Notes under the pieces: model-generated | Seen by the model: the letters and a program-made list of their open reading frames with translations, nothing else | Databases searched by the model: none | Told to the model about the DNA's origin: nothing | Origin: Paenibacillus sp. JDR-2 | Lineage (GTDB): Bacteria > Bacillota > Bacilli > Paenibacillales > Paenibacillaceae | Direction: 5' to 3' | NCBI RefSeq assembly: GCF_000023585.1 | Contig: NC_012914.1 | Location: forward strand, 644,001-708,000 | DNA length: 64,000 bases | Position numbers and translations under genes: made by a program | Shown here: positions 17,359-25,808 of the stretch, piece by piece | Position numbering within the stretch: position 1 is the first letter of the stretch | How the letters are laid out: every line of letters begins with the position of its first letter

Positions 17359-18264
17359 ATGGAGGTCATTACCCTGCAGCTGTTTAACGGGCTGAGCGTC
17401 AGCTCGATCCTGCTGCTGATTGCGCTTGGCCTGGCCATTACGTTTGGGCTGATGAAGGTCATCAATATGGCGCATGGCGAGCTTATTATGATTGGCGCTT
17501 ACTCCACGTACTTGACGCAAAATATGTTTAAAGATTATTTGCCGAAGTCGATGTTTGACTGGTATTTCGCGCTTGCGATACCGGTCAGCTTCCTGATCGC
17601 CTTCCTATTTGGCCTAATCCTTGAGATGAGCCTGATCCGGTTTCTGTATGGCCGGCCGCTCGACAGCCTGCTTGCCACTTGGGGCGTTGGTCTGGTGCTG
17701 CAGCAGCTTGCGAGATCGATCTTTGGCGCTCCTAACGTTGCGGTGACGAGTCCGACCTGGCTGGATGGCGGGGTTAGCTTCCTTGGCGCGGTCCTTCCTT
17801 ATAAAAGGCTGTTTATCATCGGGCTTGTTATCGTTACCCTGCTTGCGATGTACTTCTATATTTACCGCAGCCTGGAAGGGCGCCGAATGCGGGCGGTTAT
17901 GCAGAACCGCGATATGGCGGCTTGCCTTGGCGTATCCACCCGCCGCGTCGATGCGATGACCTTTGCGATTGGTTCGGGAATTGCCGGCATCGCCGGCTGC
18001 GCGCTGACGCTGATTGGTCCGATAGGGCCATCGCTTGGCACTTATTATATTGTGGATGCGTTTATGGTTGTTGTGCTTGGCGGAGTCGGCAAGCTGGTGG
18101 GCACCGTGCTTGGCGCGCTCGGAATTGGCGTCTTTAACACGATGTTCGAATATTGGACGAATGCATCGCTTGGCAAAGTGCTCGTGTTCATCTGCATCGT
18201 TGCTTTCCTGCAATGGAGGCCGATGGGATTCGTCGCCATGCGTTCGCGTTCGCTTGATTCATAG
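17359..18264 (+). CDS. urtB: Urea ABC transporter permease UrtB
   Basis: This 301-residue polytopic permease of the LivH/branched-chain type has about eight helices. Recognisable parts are the N-terminal [32 protein letters not shown] and the late [25 protein letters not shown]. It forms the urea channel with UrtC. AAGGAG lies about 13 bases upstream of the ATG. urtC follows after 18 bases. Confidence 0.92.
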   Translation: MEVITLQLFNGLSVSSILLLIALGLAITFGLMKVINMAHGELIMIGAYSTYLTQNMFKDYLPKSMFDWYFALAIPVSFLIAFLFGLILEMSLIRFLYGRPLDSLLATWGVGLVLQQLARSIFGAPNVAVTSPTWLDGGVSFLGAVLPYKRLFIIGLVIVTLLAMYFYIYRSLEGRRMRAVMQNRDMAACLGVSTRRVDAMTFAIGSGIAGIAGCALTLIGPIGPSLGTYYIVDAFMVVVLGGVGKLVGTVLGALGIGVFNTMFEYWTNASLGKVLVFICIVAFLQWRPMGFVAMRSRSLDS

Positions 18265-18282
18265 AGAGAGGTGGAGAAGCAA

Positions 18283-19377
18283 ATGTTGACGATGCGAAAA
18301 CTTTCTCCCCAGCGTTTATGGCTGCTCGCCTGTTACGCGGCTGCTGCCGCTGCATTGTTCTCGGCTCCGCTTTATTTAAGCGACTTCCGATTAAACTTGC
18401 TTGCAAAGTTTCTGGCGTTTGCCATTGTTGCGCTTGGTCTGGATCTGATCTGGGGCTATACCGGCATTCTAAGCTTGGGGCACGGTATCTTCTTTGGATT
18501 AGGCGCCTATGCGATGGCGATGTATCTGAAGCTTGAGGCGAGCGGCGGTAAGCTGCCGGATTTTATGGGCTGGAGCGGATTAAGCGAGCTGCCGATCTTC
18601 TGGAAGCCGTTCGGGAGCTTTGGCTTTGCGGTGCTGATGGGAATTCTCATACCTGCTGCGCTGGCGCTGTTCCTGGGATATTTCACCTTCCGCAACCGGA
18701 TTCGCGGCGTGTACTTCACTATTCTTACGCAAGCTCTCGTTATTATTACGACAACGCTGCTTGTCGGACAGCAGGCCTATACGGGCGGGACTAACGGCGT
18801 TACGGGGTTCGGCAAAATATTAGGCGAGCCGATTGCTTCGCCGGATACGAAGCGGATGCTGTATTGGGTGACGGCAGCCGTGCTGGTGGCGGTATTTATC
18901 CTATGCCGATACGTGGTGAAAAGCCGGTTCGGCAAAGTGCTTCGCGCGATCCGGGACGGGGAGAACCGGGTCCGATTCATCGGGTATAATCCGGCGGTCT
19001 ACCAGATGGTTGTGTTTACGATGTCGGCGGCTATCGCCGGTATTGCAGGAATGCTGTTTGTGCTGCATGTCGGCATAATCTCGCCTTCCATGATGGGGAT
19101 CGTGCCTTCCATTGAGATGGTGCTGTGGGTTGCGATCGGCGGCCGCGGAACCTTGATCGGCGCAGCGCTTGGGGCGGTGCTGATGAACTGGGCAAAAAGC
19201 GAGTTCAGCACCACCTATCCTCAGGGCTGGACGTATTTTCTCGGCGGCGTGTTTATTCTGGTTGTTGTCTTTCTGCCTAACGGGGTGGCGGGCCTTGCCG
19301 CTAAGCTGAAGTTCCGCAAGAAGAAAGAGGAGAGGAGTGAGCCGGAGCATGAGCGAGTCGAGTATCCTGCAATGTAA
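18283..19377 (+). CDS. urtC: Urea ABC transporter permease UrtC
   Basis: This 364-residue LivM-type permease has about ten helices. Typical segments are [26 protein letters not shown] and [43 protein letters not shown]. The ATG at 18283 has GAGGTGG 8 bases upstream and is preferred over the in-frame GTG at 18271. Its 3' end overlaps urtD, which indicates translational coupling. Confidence 0.92.
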   Translation: MLTMRKLSPQRLWLLACYAAAAAALFSAPLYLSDFRLNLLAKFLAFAIVALGLDLIWGYTGILSLGHGIFFGLGAYAMAMYLKLEASGGKLPDFMGWSGLSELPIFWKPFGSFGFAVLMGILIPAALALFLGYFTFRNRIRGVYFTILTQALVIITTTLLVGQQAYTGGTNGVTGFGKILGEPIASPDTKRMLYWVTAAVLVAVFILCRYVVKSRFGKVLRAIRDGENRVRFIGYNPAVYQMVVFTMSAAIAGIAGMLFVLHVGIISPSMMGIVPSIEMVLWVAIGGRGTLIGAALGAVLMNWAKSEFSTTYPQGWTYFLGGVFILVVVFLPNGVAGLAAKLKFRKKKEERSEPEHERVEYPAM

Positions 19378-20125
19378 TGAGGTGACGGTAGCTTTTGACG
19401 GGTTCAAGGCCATTCAGGGAATGAGCTTGCATTTGCGGAAAGGGGAGCTTCGCTTCCTCATTGGACCAAACGGTGCCGGCAAAACAACGATGCTGGACGT
19501 GATCTGCGGCAAAGTAAAACCGACGGCGGGGACGGTTACCTTCAAGCAATCCATTGATATCGCGAAGAAAAAAGAACATCAGATCGCCGAGCTTGGCATC
19601 GGCCGCAAGTTCCAGGCGCCGTCGATTTTTCCGTCGATGACGGTATTTGAGAATCTGGAGATCGCCATGCGCCAGAAGCGCGGCGTATTTACGGTGCTGT
19701 TCGCCCGGATGAAGGCGGAGGAGCGGCAGCGGATTGAGCAGCAGCTAGTCATGATTGGGCTGCAGGATAAGGCGGATTGGCGGGCAGGCGGCTTATCGCA
19801 TGGCGAGAAGCAATGGCTCGAGATTGGCATGATGCTGCTCCAAGAGCCGGAGGTGCTGCTGCTCGATGAGCCGGTTGCGGGCATGACGGATAAGGAAACG
19901 GATAAGACAGGCGAACTGCTGATTGAAATTGCCCGTAAGCGTTCGATTGTGGTTGTGGAGCATGACATGGAGTTTGTCCGCAACTTCGCGAGCAAGGTGA
20001 CGGTTATGCATGAAGGAAAGCTGCTGAAGGAAGGCTCGATGGAAGAGGTGCAGGGGGATGACCGAGTAGCGGAGGTATATCTCGGGAAAAGGCGGGATGC
20101 GGATGTTAGCCGTTCAACAGCTTGA
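19349..20125 (+). CDS. urtD: Urea ABC transporter ATP-binding protein UrtD
   Basis: A 258-residue LivG-type ATPase: Walker [10 protein letters not shown], signature [15 protein letters not shown], Walker [12 protein letters not shown], and the H-loop [21 protein letters not shown] in place of LSGGQ is characteristic of UrtD. It starts inside urtC. A GTG at 19337 is an alternative start. It also overlaps urtE by 29 bases. Confidence 0.92.
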   Translation: MSESSILQCNEVTVAFDGFKAIQGMSLHLRKGELRFLIGPNGAGKTTMLDVICGKVKPTAGTVTFKQSIDIAKKKEHQIAELGIGRKFQAPSIFPSMTVFENLEIAMRQKRGVFTVLFARMKAEERQRIEQQLVMIGLQDKADWRAGGLSHGEKQWLEIGMMLLQEPEVLLLDEPVAGMTDKETDKTGELLIEIARKRSIVVVEHDMEFVRNFASKVTVMHEGKLLKEGSMEEVQGDDRVAEVYLGKRRDADVSRSTA

Positions 20126-20804
20126 AGCCGGATACGGGGAAAGCGTGATTTTACGTGACGTGACGCTGCAGGTCGAGCCGGGGCAGGTCGTCTGCTTGCT
20201 TGGGCGCAACGGCGTCGGGAAGACAACGCTGATGAAAAGCATTATGGGACTGCTCAAGGCGCGGAAAGGAACCGTTGCTTACAACGGGCATGAGCTGACG
20301 AAGGCCGCGCCGGGGCGCCGCGCAAAGAGGGGAATTGGTTATGTGCCGCAGGGGCGCGAGATTTTCGGGCAGCTGACCGTTTACGAGAATATATTGGTCG
20401 GCCTTGAGGCAACGCGCGAGAAGATGGCGGCACGCTCTATTCCGGAGGAAGCGATCGCCAAGTTCCCGGTGCTGCCAACGATGTATAGCAGGCGCGGCGG
20501 GGACCTGAGCGGCGGGCAGCAGCAGCAGCTGGCGTTCGCGCGGGCGCTCGCGTCAAAGCCGGATCTGCTGCTGCTCGATGAACCTTGCGAAGGCATTCAG
20601 CCGTCTATCGTTGACGATATCCGCGATGTCATTCGCTCCATTAAGGCGGATGGCAAGACATCGATTCTGCTTGTCGAGCAGAGTCTCGATTTCGTGAAGA
20701 GCGTCGGCGACTACTTCTACGTGCTGGATAAGGGGGCAATCGCCTGGGAAGGCGGCTTGGAGGATTTAAGCGACGAAGTGATTAAGAAGTATTTGACGGT
20801 GTGA
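20097..20804 (+). CDS. urtE: Urea ABC transporter ATP-binding protein UrtE
   Basis: A 235-residue LivF-type ATPase: Walker A GRNGVGKTT, signature LSGGQQQQLAFARAL, Walker B LLLLDEPCEGIQPS, H-loop LVEQSLDFVK. DEPCEGIQPSIV is the usual UrtE variant. It is the last gene of urtABCDE; no urease subunit or accessory gene follows in the window, so the imported urea is hydrolysed by enzymes encoded elsewhere. Confidence 0.92.
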   Translation: MRMLAVQQLEAGYGESVILRDVTLQVEPGQVVCLLGRNGVGKTTLMKSIMGLLKARKGTVAYNGHELTKAAPGRRAKRGIGYVPQGREIFGQLTVYENILVGLEATREKMAARSIPEEAIAKFPVLPTMYSRRGGDLSGGQQQQLAFARALASKPDLLLLDEPCEGIQPSIVDDIRDVIRSIKADGKTSILLVEQSLDFVKSVGDYFYVLDKGAIAWEGGLEDLSDEVIKKYLTV

Positions 20805-21121
20805 GGAAGCGAATGGGTTGGAGCGGCTGCAGTTGTAAGGAAGGTCTAGCAGGCTGCAGGCTGCAGGTTGTAGGTTGTAGGATAGCTGCTAGCCGCTAGC
20901 TGGGGCGCGTTGCACAAAATGCAGGATATTTGCCTAAATCGGACGGTATTTGCGAAAAGGTTGCACAAAATGCATTATATTTCGCCAATTTTGGTCCAAT
21001 TGGACCCGTTTTCTCTAATATCCTGCACTCCGTGCAGGATATTTTCCATTCACGAGCTAAATTGCATGATTTTACTGTATTCTGTACAACGTAGGTGAAC
21101 TGCTGCATTTCAAGCCATCCT
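20805..21121. repeat. Intergenic region with TTGCACAAAATGCAGGATATTT repeats
   Basis: No gene is visible. From 20840 to 20880 there is low-complexity GCAGGCTGCAGG/TTGTAGG sequence. TTGCACAAAATGCAGGATATTTGCC-like units occur at 20910-20934 and 20961-20986. A perfect 12-bp hairpin AATATCCTGCAC / GTGCAGGATATT with a 3-base loop occupies 21018-21044. The repeats look like a dispersed non-coding element, and the hairpin may help end the urt transcript. Confidence 0.55.
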
Positions 21122-21814
21122 TTAAGACTCTATAAGCTCCAAAGGCATAAAGGCATATTCGCCGTTTCTGACAATGCTGCCTTTGCGAATAGGGATGGGA
21201 TGCTTGAAGAGAGGGCCGTCTATGACGGTGGTATGAAATTCGCCGCCTTCTCCGCATGGGTCAATTCCGCGGACGAGCAGCTCCTTTATGTAGTCGTGAG
21301 TTAACACGCGTCCTAAATCTTCTTCCTTCATTCCTAACGATAAATTGACAGTGACAACAACGGAAATGAATCCGAGATTAATAAACTCTTCAACAACCTC
21401 TAGATGATCCATTTCCCATAATGGCATTCCAAGCTTTAGGCCGGCGATCCGGGTGACCTTGTCATGCCAGCAGTCTTGAACGGGCATATCCAAGTCTCCC
21501 GTCACTAACGCTTCGGCGCCTTGATGCTTGGCTTTTTCAAGAAGGGCTATAAATTCCTTTTCGTAATCCTCCCAGCTTGCGGCAGCCGCATATACCGGTA
21601 AGCCGATGGATTCGGCTTGAGCGCGGATAAGCTTCGGGGGCATGCCATGGGATCGGGAGCGTTTCCCTTCTTCCTCCATCATGACGATAAGCCCAATCGG
21701 CTCTCCAACCTTCATGGATTTATATAGCGCTAGGGTGCTGTCTTTTCCTCCGCTGTAAGAGGCTATGAATTTATGCCCGTGGGCGCCATTTTTCCAGTTC
21801 ACCGTTTCTTTCAT
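21122..21814 (-). CDS. Dph6-like ATP pyrophosphatase (diphthine-ammonia ligase family)
   Basis: A 230-residue PP-loop protein: SYSGGKDSTLALYK near the N-terminus binds ATP, and GIDPCGEGGEFHTTVIDGPLF near residue 190 is the Dph6/MJ0570 signature. In archaea and eukaryotes the family amidates diphthine on EF-2. Bacteria lack diphthamide, so the substrate here is different and unknown. The ATG at 21814 follows AAGGAGATT and is preferred over a longer frame to 21856. It stands alone. Confidence 0.8.
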   Translation of the reverse strand: MKETVNWKNGAHGHKFIASYSGGKDSTLALYKSMKVGEPIGLIVMMEEEGKRSRSHGMPPKLIRAQAESIGLPVYAAAASWEDYEKEFIALLEKAKHQGAEALVTGDLDMPVQDCWHDKVTRIAGLKLGMPLWEMDHLEVVEEFINLGFISVVVTVNLSLGMKEEDLGRVLTHDYIKELLVRGIDPCGEGGEFHTTVIDGPLFKHPIPIRKGSIVRNGEYAFMPLELIES

Positions 21815-21890
21815 TCCTTTAATCTCCTTCCTGTTATGCTCTGTGAATTGTAACACGATTTGCCGTCCCGGGCCGCATAGGTACGTTGGA

Positions 21891-22075
21891 TTTCCTACAG
21901 TGAAATGAGGATAAAATGAATGATTCTGAGTCTACGATGGATTCACTCCAACATAAGCCTCCAGATGAGCACGCTATTGTCCAATTTGGACTGAATATAC
22001 TGCTGCAAATCCAATGTAAATCGGGTTAACGGGCAAAAATGTCCCATTATGCTGTATGAAAACCAATGTAGCTCG
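21891..22075. repeat. Second copy of the TACGTTGGATTTC-type palindromic repeat
   Basis: Degenerate units GTACGTTGGATTTCCTACAG (21891-21910), CTACGATGGATTCACTCCAAC (21932-21952) and inverted ACCAATGTAGC (22062-22072) recall the element at 7926-8100. No gene is seen between the Dph6-like gene and the sugar permease. Confidence 0.5.
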
Positions 22076-22093
22076 CATGCATTCATAGAAATA

Positions 22094-22145
22094 AAAAATG
22101 GGTCATCCCTCGTCATGTTATGACTAGCGGGATAACCCATTTTTA
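22094..22145. terminator. Terminator of the sugar ABC operon
   Basis: AAAAATGGGTCATCC and GGATAACCCATTTTT form a long, almost perfect stem just beyond the second permease. On the minus strand it ends in a T-run. Confidence 0.75.
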
Positions 22146-22162
22146 AACTCATACTGCTCAGC

Positions 22163-23014
22163 TTACTTCATCCCCGAGATCGAGAAGTTCTCGATAATAT
22201 GTCTTTGGAAGATGATAAAGATCGCGATAATCGGGATGACCATAAAGGTGGAGCCGGCCATCTGAAGCGCGAAGTTGCCGCCGTATTGTCCTTTGAGCAA
22301 GGTCAGGCCAACGGACAAGGTGTACAGCTTCTCATCATTCGCGATAATAAGCGGCCAGATAAAGCTATTCCAGCCGGCGATAAAAGCGAGGATGCCTTGT
22401 ACCGCAAGAATGGGCTTCGAAATCGGAAGCACAATCTGCATGAAGGTACGGAATTCGCTTGCACCGTCCAGGCGTGTAGCCTCAAGAAGCTCGTCCGGAA
22501 TCGTCTGCATGAACTGGCGGAACAGGAAGATGCCGAAGGCGCCAACGAGACCCGGCAGGATGATACCCGCCATCGTGTTGATCAGGTGCATCTCGTTCAG
22601 AATCAGGTAAATCGGAATCATCGTAACCTGACCTGGAATCATCATGGTAGCGAGCACGAGATAGAAAAGGACGCTGCCGCCCTTGAACTTATATTTCGCA
22701 AACCCGAAACCGGCCATAGCGTTCATGAACAGGCCAACAAAGGAGAAAACGACGATGATCAGCGTGTTTTTCAAGTAAACGCCAAAGTTCATTTTGGTGA
22801 ACAGGTGTTTGAAGTTGTCAAACGTAGCATCTACGGGCAGGAAGGTGGGAGGGATATTCTGCATCTCCGATTCCGACTTGAAGGCGGAGAGGATCATCCA
22901 TATAAAAGGCAGGATGACCAGGATTCCGCCTATGGTGAGCAGCGCGCCAAGGGCCCATTTCAGCGCCAGGTCGTTTTTGGATGCGCTGGATCCAGATTTT
23001 GCGTGTGCGCTCAT
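22163..23014 (-). CDS. Sugar ABC transporter permease, MalG type
   Basis: A 283-residue inner-membrane permease with six helices. The binding-protein-dependent transport motif is seen as EATRLDGASEFRTFMQIVLPISKPILAVQGILAF (the EAA loop contacting the ATPase). It ends with a short RHIIENFSISGMK tail typical of MalG-like proteins. It pairs with the permease upstream and the lipoprotein at 24037. No ATPase gene is present, as is usual for such clusters in Firmicutes, where a shared MsmK-type ATPase serves. Confidence 0.9.
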   Translation of the reverse strand: MSAHAKSGSSASKNDLALKWALGALLTIGGILVILPFIWMILSAFKSESEMQNIPPTFLPVDATFDNFKHLFTKMNFGVYLKNTLIIVVFSFVGLFMNAMAGFGFAKYKFKGGSVLFYLVLATMMIPGQVTMIPIYLILNEMHLINTMAGIILPGLVGAFGIFLFRQFMQTIPDELLEATRLDGASEFRTFMQIVLPISKPILAVQGILAFIAGWNSFIWPLIIANDEKLYTLSVGLTLLKGQYGGNFALQMAGSTFMVIPIIAIFIIFQRHIIENFSISGMK

Positions 23015-23029
23015 TTGTTCACCTCCTAA

Positions 23030-23917
23030 TTATAGATCCGTATCTTTGCCCTGCAGCTTGAACTGCAAGAGCGTGATGAGAATGATTGCGAAGAACAGTA
23101 CGAACGAACCTGCAGCCGAGTAGCCGAAGTGGCTGAGCTGGAAGCCGTTGTGATAGATAAACAAAGCCACGGAAGTGGTGCTGTCCAGCGGACCGCCGTC
23201 CGTCATAATAAACGGCTCTTCGAAGAATTGAAGCCAGCCGATCATCGTTGTAATGGACACGAAGAAGATCGCGAAACGAAGCATCGGAATCGTAATGTAC
23301 ATCAGCTGCCGGAAGTTGCCGGCACCGTCGAGCTGAGCCGCTTCGTAATAAGACTTCGGAATACCTTGCAGCGCCGCGATAAAGATGATCATGTTCAGAC
23401 CAATCCCACGCCATGCGCCCATAATAATCAGCGAGATTTTCGCCATAATCGGATCCTGGAGCCATGGTACGGCTGGCAGATTAACGGCATCAAGCAAATA
23501 GTTCAGCAGACCAAAGATAGGGTTATACAACAATGTCCATACAACCGCGACCGCAACAACGTTCGTAACGGAAGGCATGTAGTAAATGACGCGGAAGGCA
23601 TTAAAGATCCGGTTGCCTCCGAAGTTAACGATAATAGCAATGAGAAGGGAGCCGATCAGAATAAGCGGCACACCGATAACGACATAAAATAATGTATTTA
23701 AGATGGACTTGCCGAACACGGGATCAGCCAATACGTCCACATAATTGTCGAGTCCAACGAATGAAATATTCGACCAGTCGGCAAGACCGGCAAGGTCCAT
23801 GTTCGTAAAGCTGATAACAAGAGCGACGACAATCGGTAACAATGAAAACAGTATCAGTAAAATAAGCGCGGGAGCGATAAAGAAATAAGGCGCTTTGCTC
23901 TGAGAATATCCTTTCAT
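23030..23917 (-). CDS. Sugar ABC transporter permease, MalF type
   Basis: A 295-residue permease with an N-terminal APYFFIAPALILLILFSLLPIVVALVISF helix and the EAA loop YYEAAQLDGAGNFRQLMYITIPMLRFAIFF. It forms the heterodimeric channel with the 22163 product. The two genes are 15 bases apart and downstream of the binding protein, in one operon driven by the promoter at 25548-25576. Confidence 0.9.
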   Translation of the reverse strand: MKGYSQSKAPYFFIAPALILLILFSLLPIVVALVISFTNMDLAGLADWSNISFVGLDNYVDVLADPVFGKSILNTLFYVVIGVPLILIGSLLIAIIVNFGGNRIFNAFRVIYYMPSVTNVVAVAVVWTLLYNPIFGLLNYLLDAVNLPAVPWLQDPIMAKISLIIMGAWRGIGLNMIIFIAALQGIPKSYYEAAQLDGAGNFRQLMYITIPMLRFAIFFVSITTMIGWLQFFEEPFIMTDGGPLDSTTSVALFIYHNGFQLSHFGYSAAGSFVLFFAIILITLLQFKLQGKDTDL

Positions 23918-24036
23918 CCATGCTTCCTTTCCTTTGCGCTTCTACCGCAAAAATTAATGGCAAAACATAACCGGCAGCGTTTCTGTTTAGGTTCAGAAGT
24001 GCTGCCGGTGCTTGCTTGCATTCCAAGATGCTGCTG

Positions 24037-25311
24037 TTACTTGCTAAGAATATCGGTAGCTTTCTTATTAAAGCTGTTCATTTCGTCTTGCGTCTTCGTT
24101 TGGCCGCGGTATACCTTCTCGAACGAGTTCAATGCTTCTTGCGCAACTTGCTCCCAAGGCTTCAGGAGCGGCATTGGCTCGGAGCTCTTCATTTGCTCGC
24201 CGATTACTTTCAGGTTTGGATCGCTAGTCAGCGCCGGATCCTCCCAAGCTTTTTTCGTGGAAGGCAATGCGTTTGCAAGCTCAAGCCATTTGAGCTGTGT
24301 TTCCGGCTTGCTCATGTAAGCAAGGAATTTCATTGCTTCTTCTTTGTGATCGGTATATTGGAAGACGGACAGGTTAGAGCCGCCAAGTGCCGAGATGTTG
24401 TTTTCCTTCGCAGGAAGAACCGCAGTTGCCCATTTGCCTTTCAGTTCAGGAGCTTGATCGTTAATCAGCTTAACCATCCAAGGACCGCTGATGAACATTG
24501 GCAGGATGCCGTCGCCTTTGAAGCCGGCTACGATGTCGATGCCAAGGTCAAGCGGAGCGTCGCCGTCTTTGAAGAAGCTGTTCAGGTAATCAACCGCTTC
24601 TACGAATTGCGGCTCGTTGAACAACGGCTTGTTGCCGTCGATCAGCTTGGAACCGTTCTGGCGGGCGAACATGAACATAAGAGTCTGTTCTTTTACGTCA
24701 AGGCTGATGCCGTATTTGTTAGCGCCGCGTGCTTTCAGCTTGTCCGCCGCGTCTTTCAGCTCATCCCAAGTTTTTGGTGCTTGGTCGTAGCCGACTTCCT
24801 TCAGCAGATCCGTACGGTAGTAAAGAACGCGAGTATCGATATACCAAGGTACGCCTACGGTTTTGCCGTCGTATTTCGTTGTATTCAAGGAACCGTCATA
24901 GAAGTTGCTGTCCGCAAGCTCCGGATAGTTGGCGATATCGGAGGACAGGTCCATCAATGCGCCGGCGTTAGCGAACTCCGGAATCCAAGTTGTACCCATT
25001 TGAACAACGTCCGGGCCTTTTTTGGAAGCAACGGCCGTCAGCAGCTTGTCATGCGCCGTGTCCCAAGGAAGCGGCTGAACATTGATTTTGATGTCCGGAT
25101 TTTCGGCTTCGAATTGCTCGGCGATTTTCGGAAGGGATTTGGCTTCTTCGCCCATGCCCCATACATTAAGAGTAACTTTGCCGCCTTTGCCTGTGCTGCC
25201 TTGATCTGCGGTGCTGTTGTTTTCTGCTTTATTTCCGCCGCAAGCGGATAGAATGCCCATAAGCAGTACGGAGCCTGCGAGCGTGGCTGTAAGAGATTTT
25301 TTGAATGTCAT
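24037..25311 (-). CDS. Sugar-binding lipoprotein of an ABC transporter
   Basis: This 424-residue family 1 extracellular solute-binding protein has a lipobox ILSAC (C24). It shows VTLNVWGMGEEAKSLPKIAEQFEAENPDIKINVQPLPWDTAHDKLLTAVASKKGPDVVQMGTTWIPEFANAGALMDLS-type content across the first lobe. It delivers an oligosaccharide to the two permeases. Given the GH94 enzyme opposite, beta-1,2-glucooligosaccharides are a good guess, by analogy with Listeria Lin1841; that substrate is inferred. Confidence 0.9.
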   Translation of the reverse strand: MTFKKSLTATLAGSVLLMGILSACGGNKAENNSTADQGSTGKGGKVTLNVWGMGEEAKSLPKIAEQFEAENPDIKINVQPLPWDTAHDKLLTAVASKKGPDVVQMGTTWIPEFANAGALMDLSSDIANYPELADSNFYDGSLNTTKYDGKTVGVPWYIDTRVLYYRTDLLKEVGYDQAPKTWDELKDAADKLKARGANKYGISLDVKEQTLMFMFARQNGSKLIDGNKPLFNEPQFVEAVDYLNSFFKDGDAPLDLGIDIVAGFKGDGILPMFISGPWMVKLINDQAPELKGKWATAVLPAKENNISALGGSNLSVFQYTDHKEEAMKFLAYMSKPETQLKWLELANALPSTKKAWEDPALTSDPNLKVIGEQMKSSEPMPLLKPWEQVAQEALNSFEKVYRGQTKTQDEMNSFNKKATDILSK

Positions 25312-25524
25312 AATAAAAACAAGACCTCCCCATGTTGTCGGTTGTTAAAAAATAGTATGCAGTGGCAATGCTTCAATTATTCGGCTTTGCTCTATAGGTT
25401 AGAGTGGCCGATGTATTCGCTTCTTGAGTCAATCCTCTGTTCGAGAATCGTTTCGATAGCGCCCGATTCCCTCCTTCTCAGATGTTCTTTAGGACAATCC
25501 TCTGCGTTTAATTCTAGGTTAATT

Positions 25525-25545
25525 CGTTGTAGAAACGTTTCAACG
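25525..25545. promoter_or_regulatory. LacI-type operator O1
   Basis: Core GAAACGTTTC at 25532-25541, flanked by CGTTG/CAACG. It overlaps the predicted transcription start of the leftward sugar-transport operon. Confidence 0.7.
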
Positions 25546-25547
25546 AC

Positions 25548-25576
25548 ATTATAGAGCAGAGCATAAGCGCTTTCAA
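25548..25576 (-). promoter_or_regulatory. Sigma-A promoter of the sugar ABC operon
   Basis: Reading leftward, TTGAAA (25576-25571) and TATAAT (25553-25548) are separated by 17 bases. Confidence 0.7.
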
Positions 25577-25602
25577 GTATTATTTTTTTACACATCGGAA
25601 TT

Positions 25603-25620
25603 AATAGAAACGTTTCTATT
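25603..25620. promoter_or_regulatory. LacI-type operator O2
   Basis: AATAGAAACGTTTCTATT is a perfect 18-bp palindrome lying between the two divergent promoters. Confidence 0.7.
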
Positions 25621-25636
25621 TATCCTTTTCACGAGG

Positions 25637-25665
25637 TTGACTACCCTAAATTATTTGATTATAAT
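25637..25665 (+). promoter_or_regulatory. Sigma-A promoter of the GH94 gene
   Basis: TTGACT (25637-25642), 17 bases, TATAAT (25660-25665). The operator at 25680-25697 lies just downstream. Confidence 0.75.
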
Positions 25666-25679
25666 CCTGTTCTAGGTAT

Positions 25680-25697
25680 TATCGAAACGTTTCTATA
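25680..25697. promoter_or_regulatory. LacI-type operator O3
   Basis: Core GAAACGTTTC at 25684-25693, placed near +8 to +25 of the GH94 promoter, where bound repressor would block transcription. Confidence 0.7.
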
Positions 25698-25808
25698 GTT
25701 GATTTTGACTTCATCGGTGTGAAGAATATAACGCGAATAGGCAATCCTACACGTAACCATTTCGGCTATAACATGAGGTTGGACAAATGGGGAGGCATAA
25801 TTAAAATA

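Noticed and set aside
20840-20880. GCAGGCTGCAGG tandem run as a possible CRISPR or satellite
   Set aside because: Units are short, irregular and without spacers; simple low-complexity DNA.
24016-25251. 411-residue plus-strand frame opposite the sugar-binding lipoprotein
   Set aside because: The minus-strand product has a lipobox and family 1 binding-protein sequence; the opposite frame has neither motif nor ribosome site.
25719-25808. N-terminal extension of the GH94 protein from the GTG at 25719
   Set aside because: The predicted transcription start and operator O3 lie immediately before it, leaving almost no leader, and the added residues do not look like the family; the ATG at 25809 has a ribosome site.
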